From: Diadema setosum
Taxonomy: Eukaryota; Echinodermata; Echinoidea; Diadematoida; Diadematidae
Length of the DNA stretch: 64,000 nt
Assembly (NCBI GenBank): GCA_033980235.1
Contig: CM067066.1
Coordinates: 26,843,476 to 26,907,475, forward strand
Reading direction: 5' to 3'
This document shows, in pieces, positions 28,801-40,800 of this stretch; the first letter of the stretch is position 1, and every line of letters begins with the position of its first letter. Under the pieces are notes generated by a model. The model ran no database searches and had not been told where the DNA came from. It saw only the letters and a list, made by a program, of their open reading frames with translations. The translations under genes were made by a program, and so were the position numbers.

Positions 28801-31800
28801 CGAAGTGCTCCATTCCAAAAGTGCATACTGAAAATCATTGGAGTGGAACAGGCAAAAACAGCACTGCCTAAATAGGCTACAGCTGTAACAGGAAAAAGAC
28901 TATTTTGTTTACCACAGTGTTGTTGTTGTTTTTTAATCTCTCTATCTCTCTCTATCTGTCATTTACCAATTCTAACTGGATATTTTCCATGCACAATGCA
29001 AATATGGATAGTCATACAGCCAAGAGCTTATTTACTATATGTGACCATGCACCTCAAAACGAACATAAAGTCGCACACACTGATTTTGCGTGAGGACTGA
29101 AAATAAGTGAAATGGGTCAACCTATCTGAACTTGACTTTCTCATATTTTCTGAAAGAGCGGGTCTTCTTTTACGTTATGCTAAAATTTGGTATCATAAAA
29201 CGGGCAGGAAAGTGTGTTTTTTTAGCAGTTTCTCTCGAACATTTTTGGTAGAATAGTGTGATTAGGTGTGTCTTTAGAATCCCTTTTTCATTTCTGAAAA
29301 ACCTTGTCCACACTCTTCACTTTCAACTCTAATAACTTTTGAAAGGATAATGCTACTGCTTTGAAAGTTGGCATTAATTATGGACAGAATGTGTTCATAT
29401 GCTTAATTTCAGTTTAATCTGATAATCCCTTCATTGTTGTTACTCTGGTGGTTTACTTCCTCTTTTTTGTCCCATCCATCGCACAGCCAGCACGGTTTAG
29501 TAAAGATTAAGTGCTTGAATAGACACTGTACTGCAGAGCCTCTTTTCTCAGTTCACACTTTTCCTGAGTTTGTGCTTTCTTTCCAATATCTAGATAGGTT
29601 AGGAGAGTCCATTTGATTTGAGTTATACATCATTTTAAAGCTTAAAGTCTGCTCTTTCAGGATATAGTCTTAACTAAAAATTCATGTCTGGCAACTTTTT
29701 GTTTGTTTTGAGGTGCAGGGTCACATATATACTTTGCTTGTTTTGTTTGTTTTATTTTCCATCTGAAAAGATGAGTGGATAGCCTATATGCAGCTGCACT
29801 ATCTGGTCTTCCATTTGGTCCAGTTGGATGTGAGGCGAGATCATTTCACCGGATTATGCATCCCGCTCTTTACAATGAATAGATGAAGTGGGATCTTTTA
29901 CGTGCATGAGTTGTGACTCTCTCAAACACGGGACCTCCATTTTATGTCCTATCCGAGGGACAGAGCATTTTGCTTCTTACTAGAAAGGACTGTATGGCTA
30001 CACACAAGTAGGTAACAGCTCCACCATGAAGCGGAATGTTCAAGTTGTCATTGTAGTTCCTTTTCTTTCTCCATTTAGTTCACACACAGCTGATAATCTA
30101 CAAAGCATTAGGGAATATATCTGGGACAACTTAAAAAGAGGAAATCCACCCCAAAATAGATAAATTCTAAAGGAAAGAGAAAAAAAAAAACCCTCCTGAC
30201 AAAACGTTTAAAAAAAATGATAAATATTGGATAAGAAATAAGGAAGATATATTTTGAAATTTCACATTACATATGAAATTCGGAAAATAAATGAAATTTT
30301 CAGCTAATACAGGTAAAAGCATTTTCCCATACCAAAATATATCAGAGTTAACATTTGAAGAGTTTGTTCGCAAAAACCGATAAGTCCATATTAACCAAAT
30401 GGAGATATTTGTGATTAAAGGTCAAGAAAAATAAGAAGAATGATAAGAAAATTTTTGCTTCTTTTGATCATAACTTCAAAAATGTACCTTTATATGTAGT
30501 GACTAATATATCATTTAAAAGGTATTATTTTGTACTTAATTACAGAAACCATACTTCAAAATCTTCAAAAATGGACTTATCAATTTTTGCGAACAAACTC
30601 TTCATTTGTTCCCTTTTATCTTGGGTGGCTACGAAGTTTTATATTCTTACACAGATTAAATATGAGGGTTTTTTTTTTGTCATTTCTGTCAATGAAATGA
30701 ATAAGACATTTTGAGAGCATGACATCATCAACTTGCTGATTTGAAAATTCAAAACAACTGGTCAAGAAGTATTTTCCAAAAATTTTGAAATCTAAGAATG
30801 TCATAACATCCTTATTTCTTATCCAATTTTCATCATTTTGACACTGTTCCTGCTGGGATTTTTTTTTTCTCATTCTTATGAAATTTATAAGATTTTAGAG
30901 TGGATTTCTTCTTCAACCTTTGTGTGCCTACAGCATTTTTAGCTGCACCTTGCCAGGTCAATCATTTGACCTAGGTTAAGCACCAAAAGTTTACCCTCTC
31001 TGTTGTACACACATACATCTTCAGCCGCCAGTAGTTTTTTAGGAGGAATTCCAGTCCAATTACACGCTAGTCTGATAAGAAAGAGTTAAATCTTACAAGT
31101 ACAACAGTCCAAATTCGAACAAAATTGGACGAAACTAAGAAAAGTTATGAAAATGTGAAGTTTCACATTTCTGCATAAGTTCTCATACAGTTGCTATGAA
31201 TATGCAAACAAGTGAAGTGACCATTTCTTCACCTCTCAGTTTTCCCTTGATCGTGTACAAAAAAAAAATTGATGAAAATCCAATGTTTCTGTTATTAAAG
31301 TATGAAATATGTGATTCCTGCTTAAATGACTCCATAATATTGATCAGTTACATATATATCAGGATTTAAGACTGGAGAATCAATGGCACTTGAATGGAAA
31401 ACTGCAAATTTCAACATCATGTACAAACAATAAAGTGGCAAGTTGTGAGGGGATGGCATCATTAATCACTATTTGCATGCATATTCACATTGACTGTTCA
31501 AAAACTGTTTCCTGAAAGAAATAGTGTAACTTCAAAATTTCTTAACTTCCTTATTTTTTCATTCGACTTTGATCAAATTTTCATTGTAGTGCCATAAAAA
31601 TTTACTCCTTCTTTTCAGATTAACTTTCAACTGCACTGAAATTTCTCATTAAAGGGATGGCATAGTTTTGGCCGAGATAGGGATTCAGATTCAAACTCTG
31701 TGTGGGATAATAAGAAACCTCTTTAAGAAATATTAAAGAGCAATACAATGCAATTCTGAGAGGAATTCACAGTTTATTCGATGAAAATTGGTTCTGAAAT

Positions 31801-34800
31801 GGTTGAGATATAAAAAAGTTTTAAAAAAGCAGTCCTAATAAAAGGTGGGTACCCCTTTCATTAGGACTTCTTTGTTTTTGGATATATCTCAACCATTTCA
31901 AACCAATTTTCATCAATTAAACTTTGAATTTTTCTGAGAATGTATGTGCTTTTACAGGGCTGCACAATAACCCATTTTTTCTACTGGTCTGACCTGTCTG
32001 TCAGACTAGTAGGTATCCAGTTTTTCCATGTTTTTCTAGTCCATTCCTGAAAAAGTTTCTGGTCCAACAATGATTTCTACTGGTCCTGGACTGTTGGACC
32101 AGTGCCAGTGTGCAGCATGGGCTTTTAGATTTCATCAGAGGTTTTTCATTATCCAACAAAAGAAGTTGGAAACCTGAAGCGCCATCTCAACCAAAACTAT
32201 ACCAGCACTTTAATGTAGAAAACTGGAAATCAATCATATAAGAAATCTCACTACATTTTATAAACAAACACATTTCTCTCACATGACTCGCACAGATCAT
32301 TACACTAACAACAATAAAAAAAAATAAAAAAAAATTGACATTGACTTCATATGATTCTGGTCAACATCAAGCTTATTAAAGATGATTTCACACACTAACC
32401 CAGCAAAGTTCAAAGACTATTAATGTATTTATGAATTGGGTATACTTGTACATTGTGTATGATTTTGCAAGGCATGCAATAACACACAATCTAATGCAGA
32501 ATGGGAACTGTTCACTATGCTGTGAAATATGTTCTTTGTTCTTAATCCTATGACTCGGTATTATTTACAATGGCTGAATCTACAAATGCATCATGTCAGC
32601 AAAATTCTAGGATTGCAAAATTTACAAATGACCTAGACTTCTGAACTGCACTGACCAATATACGATGCAATATTTGATACCCTGGGGTACCAAATGAAAA
32701 TTTGCCATTTTGTTGATTTTTTTTTTCAGCACTGTACCCTGGGTTACAAAAAAAAATTGTGTAAAAGTAACCTTTAGTACTATTATACACAAGAATGTTT
32801 TCTTGTTTGTGATTATGCAACAATTAATGCATGAAACTAATCTTTTTTTCTCATTTGCATGTCCTTTTGTAATCTTTACTGTTTAAAAGTTTACATGGAA
32901 GGAAAATCGGGATTGAGATCTTCATCCCCATGCCGATTTATGCCGGCACTGATTATGAGAAAATAGTTGCATTGACAACATTGTCCAACTGTGTGATAAT
33001 GGACACGAGATGGCGCTACACAACGCCGTAACCCAGGTATGATGGTACCCCGGTGTATGGCGTGCAGAATCATACGTATATTTTCTTTTTCTGACAAGCT
33101 TTTGAGTGATATTACTGCATGTATTACATAAAAATCTGTCCTCAAGGATGTGTATTTGTTAGTTTGTTTGTTTGTAGCATTGCAAAAATGAAAAGATTTT
33201 ATTGTATCCACTGCTGCCCTGTACATATCATAGTTCTGTGGTATAACAATATCTGTCATTTGATTTTACAAACTGTTCCACTATCACACAATCACGTTCT
33301 GTCTGGTCCCCGAGTTGTACTTTCAAGATTTCTCCACATAATGTTAACGCTATGCGATGCAAAAAGCACAATATGGATGATCGGGTATGCTGTATGCAGT
33401 GCACTCAGCAGCGAATTGTCCAAAATTCAACCCCATATGGAAGATGAGAAAAACTCTGACTGCACAAGGCTAAGTACGTACCTTGGACGATCAGTTCGGC
33501 GTGTTCCACCAAGCCTGCCTCCAGTAGGGTTTTACAAAGCTGCATCCCAAGGTTATGTCCAGGATAAAAACCCTCATGTCTGTCGACCCAGTCCCTTAGC
33601 AGGAAGAAATTCCTCTTGCTCATCTCACTCCAACCTTTGAAAATCCTGTCGCGCTTGGTCTTCGGGACGTCGAGTATGGCCGCCAGGTTGATGGGTTGGC
33701 AAGGTACTTTCCCAATTTCTGCTAAGACAACAGCAGTTGTAACATCTGAAAGGGAAAAATAGATGCAGACACATAGCCACATTCAGTCTCCTACATCCAC
33801 ATTGTATTTCCACCACAATTTAACGATACAAAATATATTCACTGGGTGAGTCCACATCAAGCACTGCAATAGATATGCCTTCATTCAAAACCCACAGGCT
33901 TCCCTGGTTTTCCTGAATTTTTGTTGATTAAAATGCATTTCACAAAGTGCTTGTTGAATTGCAGTTCAACATGATGCCTCATTATGCAATTTCTCACATG
34001 TTTGCAATCATGCTTACTGCCAAACTTTGGAAAAAATCAAAAATACTAACAAAGAGAAAATGCCAGTAGTACCAACACAGATACAAATGCATCAGATCAA
34101 CATCAAATTTGCTTGTGGCTTTGATGTTGCTGACCCTTTTGTAAGGCCAATATTACTGTAAAACATGATATATTCGCGGCATGAATTTTTCGCAAATTGG
34201 AGCTGACGGCCTCTTTTGCGGCATGAAATTTTCGCAAACTGCCACTGTCATTCAATGCACATAGTGTAGACACCAACTTTCGCGTGCATTTCAATTTTGG
34301 GAATCTTGGCGCTCGGGAAATTCGCGAAATTAAAATGCACGCGAACATTCCTCGTTTTACAGTACCCATCATTATCTTGAACACAAATCTACACTTGAAT
34401 GGTAGTTGATATCAGATAGGCACTCTTGTGCATTGAAGCTCAAAACAACCCATGGTCTTTTACATGATGCTCAGCATACTACACAAGCTGGGTTTTTCAC
34501 GATTTTTCACTGTATTTTCATTTTCTTGAATCATATTGCAAACAATGTGTAAATATTTTTTTTTTAAATCATGATGATAATGTGTGAAGATACCATTTCT
34601 AAAGAACTGAAAAAAAAAAGCCATGCATGTGCCAAGCATTTTGTGAGGACCATGATGTTGTGATATCTGGGGAATAGCAATACACTAGTACAGTACTTTG
34701 AATGAAGAACACACTACTTGTTTATGTGCAGGGAATCATCCAGTAAAAATATCACAGAACTGGTGCTCTTTCTTTTTATGCACTCTTTTCATTTCGTGAA

Positions 34801-37800
34801 AGGTGAAGTGAAAATTACTAGATCCTAATAACCGCAAAATTAACAACACATGGAAATACCCATCAAGTAGCAATTTATAAAAGTATCTGTATATGAAAAT
34901 TTTAGTTATCATAGTATACTGTAAGATTCCTTAAAAGACACCAAATATATAAAGTCACATGATACATAAAGTACACCTCTCTTCGTCCTCATAAAGTGCA
35001 AAGGTCAGATACAGGTTAGCATAGCTGCATCATATTTTGGATTTTAAAAATTCATTCTCCAGTAATTAGTTGAAAGATTCTCATATGGTTATACAGTTTT
35101 CTGACTATTTCAGAAAGTTGGCATGTTTGCCACTCCACAATATTTTGAACTATTTGGAAAATGGCATCACTTTATGATGACTTTTTTCTAAATAGTTGTT
35201 GGAAAATGATGTCACAAAGCCAAACTGTGATATCAGAAAGGATTTGTGGCATCGCATGCTGCTCTGTATGGTCACTTTGTGAAATGTAACAAAGCAATAG
35301 TGACATAGCAAAGCAATTTTGACAAATGTGCTGCTTCATACGGTTACTTCATAAAATATCACACAGCACTAGTGACATCCCGCCCTGCTTCATACAGTCA
35401 CTGTGGACTCCATCCACAACATCGCATCCACCACAATACTTGTTGCCTCATAATTTCCCCTTTTTTGTTGTAAAGTTTTTGATCTATAATACAAAACATA
35501 AAACTTTGCCTAATTTCAAGTTCCTGGTTTAATCTAGCCTTTTGACAAGGCCTCGTGGCTGAAGATTGAGACTAACTTGCCACACCGAGCACTGCGAGAA
35601 AGGGTTGAATGCAAGACCGAGTGGCGCAGCCACGAGGCCTTTTGAAACCTGGGTTTTTTTCCCCACCCAGTTTGGGTGAGAGGGATTTCCACCTTTAACA
35701 GAGATGTGCATCAGAAACAATGATTCTTAATTACCTTGTGGAATGAGCTGAGGTGGTGCTGTTGCTGGTGCCGGTGCTGGTGGCCATTTAGGCTGCCACA
35801 GGTCTTCTGCCTCTCCTGCTGCTGCAGCCTCGCTTGTCGGGGTCGAGCAGGGCCAGAGCAGGGTGGCTGCGTCGTGGCAGCCGTACCTCTGGAGCACGCT
35901 GTGCAGGAGCTCGCGGCCATTGGAGGCACCGTCCAAACGACACGCCCTCCACCACTTCAGGAGCTCTACGGTGGTGGGCGGGCCACGGTCCTTGGTGCCA
36001 AAACGCACCCGCTCTGGCACCCTGAGAGCCATAAGAATGTCATCCAGTTTGTGCTCCATCATGTTAGCGATGATCTCCAAAACGTCATCATCCATCCCTT
36101 TCAAATGGAATAGAGCAAAGAAATGATAATGGAATACATTCCCCTTAATACACTCTTAATCAGGCCCATCCCAGTGTTATGCAATGGGTGTAGAAAGAGT
36201 CACTGTGCACAAGCTAAAAACTGTCGCTGCATACAGAGACTTTGATGCAAGGTTCCCATTGACACCATCTTATATACTATTATTTTTCTGATACTTGTGA
36301 GATTTACAAGGATGACTGGCCTCTATACATACCATCTAACTTTTTTGAGAGCACAAGTGTAGTTCCAAGATAGTTTTCTGATTTTAATTACTGCTAAGCA
36401 TTTCATCTGAAAACAATGGGTTGCAGAAAGTGAAATCAACTAAAATCAAGAGGGAGACACAAGTTTTGTGGAGTTTTGAAACTCCACTTCAGCTACTGGT
36501 TATATCTCTTCCAGAATTAGGGGAGAATTTGTGGACAAAGGTTGTATTAGGCTCGGCGTAAGCTTGAAAGATTTTAGTCAATTGCAATTCATGTTTGGCT
36601 TCAATCACGATTGGATGGAACCCAGACTTTTTTGAGAGCACAAGTGTAGTTCCAAGATAGTTTTCTGATTTTAATTACTGCTAAGCATTTCATCTGAAAA
36701 CAATGGGTTGCAGAAAGTGAAATCAACTAAAATCAAGAGGGAGACACAAGTTTTGTGGAGTTTTGAAACTCCACTTCAGCTACTGGTTATATCTCTTCCA
36801 GAATTAGGGGAGAATTTGTGGACAAAGGTTGTATTAGGCTCGGCGTAAGCTTGAAAGATTTTAGTCAATTGCAATTCATGTTTGGCTTCAATCACGATTG
36901 GATGGAACCCAGGAATAGATATAACTAAGTCACTATAGTAGACATATAAAATACACAGAGCTGAACATTGCTAAGCAATAGAAACTGAAGACACAATTAC
37001 TGCCAGAAACAATTTGTTATCAAAACATGCTTTTATCAAAGGTCACTGATAAACCAGTTGCTCTGTGTGACTTGTTAATTGGTACTCAGCAAATGTATTG
37101 TTTCTAGTTTCTAGTGCATTGTACAACTGTTTGATGGTAAAATGATAGTTTGCTCTGACAAAAACTTAAAAAGAGATAAAAAATCATTCAGATGCCGTTC
37201 CAATGATACCTTTGACCTATTGAACAAAAAAAGAAGAAGAAAGAAATAGAAATGAAGAAGAGAAAAAAAATGAGAATGAGGACAAGGGAGAAAATTTACC
37301 TTTGATGACCATCTGAGCTAATTTGGGTTTCTTGCATGCTGAGAGGGCACCAGATAGCACCCCAAGGAGGTCCACATTCCTATCTTGGCGTCTCTTCCAC
37401 TTGTCAAGGATGCCGCGTGCAGTGTTGGTATTGTTCCCCCTGTCAGTCACACGGCCAATGTCTTCATCGGAAAGCCCGAGCTTTTGGCCCAGGAGCTTCC
37501 CGCTTTTCCCAATACTTTTGCTGACGTGATCAAGGACACGCAGGGAGAGTCCTAGAAATACGATGGAATATCAAAGGATTACCTACTATGACAACACTGC
37601 CAATTTGATAATCCAAAAGGCTGTAAAACAGAGTTATTTACAGGGATTCATTATGTAATAATTTTGCTATTATTATTCCCACTAACGGATGATTGGTTCT
37701 CTTCACTCAACTCACTTTAAACCATAAATCTTCACTTTTTATGGCAATGTACACTAGATTAATAGTTCATTTTCTGGTATTCAGATGATTTTAGAACTGA

Positions 37801-40800
37801 ACTGATTCAACCGCTGCTACAGCAGACTTGGAAACCTCTTCCTTCTTCTGCAATCACTAAAGTCTACAAACAGCGTGGTCCTTCATAATACATAAAAATA
37901 GAAGTTTTCTGATCTTCAACATTACAACTTGAGGACAGAACGTTCTAATAGTCCCTCTGAATAAAATATGCCTAGGTGAATTCCCATCCTGCTTGACATA
38001 CAACAACAGCATGGACATTTCTTGCTGAACTTTTGGCTGGAGAGCAAAATTTGCAGCCATATGTAGTTCCGAGACTTCTGACCTTGACATTTTTTAGATT
38101 TCGCACAAAGTCTCTATGAGTGATCTAACCTCATGTGCATGCCACCTTCACGTATCAAATCAAGGGAGACCACCAAAGGAATTATATCAAAACACTTTTA
38201 CAACTTTGTAGAGTCTACAGCCAAACGGATTGAAGGAGAAAGGAAATGCATGATGCCTCCAGCGCCATTAAGGAATGGAGTCGTAGAATACTACTTTTTT
38301 CAAACGTCACTGGCCACGTTCAAGCGAGAACGTGGCCAGCTCTCAAAAGAGAACCACTGTGAACAAATCTAATGCATTCTGTACCATACCATGGCAGACT
38401 TGGAGCATTCATGTGCTCTGTGGAGAAAACATACGTTGTACCTCATGAGTTAATTTCTGAGGGGTTTAAACATTTGTTGCAACAGGGTCATTACTTGCAG
38501 GTGTTCCAACAAACAAAGCAAATAAACTCTTTGCACTATGATGTATGTGCGTGAAACATGCATGCTGCTCATGCCAACCTCTGTCACAATTATGGTATGT
38601 TTTTTGCAGCATATTGGGAAGTGGTCAATTGTATAGAACAATACGATACACTTCAGAAGAGCTTCAGCACTTCTTGGCACAGGCATGGTACGGTATGGTA
38701 TGCTTTAGGACAGCCCTCAAATGTACAAATGTATCAATTGACAACCACTGAACAGGTACCTCGGCAGACCTCCAGCCCAAGGTCATTCAGGCCGAAGCTA
38801 CGCAATGCTTCCGCCAGCACCAGCTGTTTGTCCGCTTCAAATGGCTGGATGACCCGCCAGTCCAGCAGCATGTGGTAGACCCTCTGGGTGAGGTCGTGCT
38901 CCTCCAGCTCCAGCTGTGATAGGTACTCTGGCGCCAGGCCCAGGCAATGGCCCAGCAGCTTCCACACGTCAGCACCCACCTGTCTGGCGATGTAGGGCAA
39001 CATGTCCTCGTCATCCAGCCCTGGGGAGAGAGAGCAAACGAGTATGAATGCCCATGAGTGGGCGACAAGAAGGTTCACAGGTTCTTTCAAAGATTCTCCA
39101 AGGTTCATACTAAAGGGCAAGTTCACCTTCATATACATGTGGATTGAATGAATACAGTAATATTGATAAAACACACTAGTGAAAGTTTCAGGAAAATCGG
39201 ACAATCCATTTAAAATTTATGATTTTTTTAAGCTTCTGTGCAGTCACTGCTGGATGAGAAGACTACTACAGTTTATGATGTTAAATGCATAGAACGATAT
39301 AAGGAAAATATAAAGAGAATTTTGCAAAATTTCCTTTTTTGATAAAAGTACACATTCCCTTGACTTGTCACTGACGTATGCTAAGGGTAATATCATTCCC
39401 CCTGCCTTCTGAAAGAGGCAAGTCAAGTGCTCTGTTATAATGCAAACAAGGAAAAGTAGAAATTACGCGGTGCGTAATATATGTCCCCGCCGGAAGTAGC
39501 ATTTTGTAACAAAATGTGCAATATAGGTAAAAAATCAAGGTCAAAGGTCAAAGAAGTCAAAGGTCAAAATTCTGTGTAGAAGTTTTGAAGCCCTCACCTA
39601 GTGCCATCACATAAAGCAAATGGAATCGAAATTGGGTTAGAAATGGCGAAGGAGTAGCATTTTGTAGCCAATGTACAATATAGGTCAAAAATCAAGGTCA
39701 AAGGTCAAAAAAGACAAAGGCCAAAATTCTGTGTTGAAGTTTTGAAGCCCTCACCTAGTGCTATCACATAAAGCAAACGGAATCGAAATCGGGTTAGAAA
39801 TGGCGAAGGAGTAGCATTTTGTAGCAAAATGCACAATATAGGTCAAAAATCAAGGTCAAAGGTCAAAGAAGTCAAAGGTCAAAATTCTGTGTAGAAGTTT
39901 TGAAGCCCTCAACTAGTGCCATCATATAAAGCAAACGGAATCGAAATCGGGTTAGAAATGGCAAAGGGGTAGCATTTTGTAGCAAATTGTACAATATAGG
40001 TCAAAAATCAAGGTCAAAGGTCAAAGAAGTCAAAGGTCAAAATTCTGTGTAGAAGTTTTGAAGCCCTCACCTAGTGCCATCACATAAAGCAAACGGAATC
40101 GAAATCGGGTTAGAAATGGCAAAGGAGTAGCATTTTGTAGCAAAATGTACAATATAGGTCAAAGGTCAAGGTCAAAGGTCACAACTGAAATTCTGTGTAG
40201 AAGTTTCAAAGCTCCCATGTAGTGCTATCATATAAAGCAAACAGAATCAAAACTGGCTCATAAATGACAGAGAAGTAGCAAATTGAACATTTTGATCACA
40301 CACGGACGCACACACGGACGCACGCACGGACGCACGGACGCACAGACACACACACGTACGGAGCCCGTTTCATAGTCCCCTGCTCGAACTCGTTCGGCGG
40401 GGACAAAAAGGTGGAAACATGTCGAATTTTCTTTACATTTTCTTTATTTCTTTCTACACATGTGACCTCACAAGCTGTAGTAGTATTCAAATCCAGCAAT
40501 GTCAGCACTGAAACTTCAAAAATGTATTACCCGTACTTTTGAACAGATTGTCCGATTTTCCTCACACTTTCACTGATATGTTCTATTGATATTACAGTAT
40601 TTATCCATTCATATGTATATAAAGGTGAACTTGTTCTTTCTAGATTCTCACCTGGTCTCATACAAATTCTCACAAATCCTATCACAAGTTCTCACTGGAA
40701 CTCTTATAGGTTCTTAGAGGCTAATTCATGGGTTCTCACTGGAACTCTTATAGGTTCTTACAGGCTAATTCATGGGTTTTCACTGGAACTCTTATAGATT

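Larger units (their letters stand above)
6653..33481. other. CYLD: Giant intron (26.8 kb) between Death domain 5 and CAP-Gly 4
   Basis: It is bounded by good minus-strand splice sites in phase 1 on both sides. It holds at least a dozen recognisable TIR, hairpin or SINE-like elements, listed separately. In the remaining stretches (8990-10350, 12080-14890, 16200-18480, 18600-19800, 20520-21550, 22340-23150, 23600-25100, 26730-27960, 28380-29030 and 32220-33480) I see only AT-rich DNA with short homopolymers. I found no further phase 1-1 exon, but a short linker exon could escape notice. Confidence 0.7.
39090..40650. mobile_element. Outer TIR element, ends AAAGGGCAAGTTCACCTT, carrying nested insertion
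   Basis: Left arm: AAGGGCAAGTTCACCTTCAT, then GAAAGTTTC and AAAATCGGACAATCC near 39190. The right arm has the inverse: GATTGTCCGATTTTCC near 40545 and AAAGGTGAACTTGTTCTTT near 40620. The interior near 39245-39440 is shared with 51825-52150 (GATGAGAAGACTAC motif, ATATAGAGAAAATTC-like). A second unit (39483-40404) sits inside it. Confidence 0.65.

Noticed and set aside
6653..33481. Two separate genes (CAP-Gly/Death gene and CAP-Gly/USP gene)
   Set aside because: Exon 13 begins with an acceptor in the same phase as the donor of exon 12; no terminal exon, stop or new start is visible, and CAP-Gly plus USP belong together in CYLD. It remains the main alternative to test.
33119..33640. 173-codon plus-strand frame
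   Set aside because: It overlaps Death domain 5 in antisense, and the rest has no recognisable features.
35736..36126. Several plus-strand open frames of 63-125 codons
   Set aside because: Antisense shadows of the GC-rich Death domain 4 exon.
39483..40260. CRISPR-like array
   Set aside because: The 158-bp repeats have no unique spacers, and the context is an animal intron.
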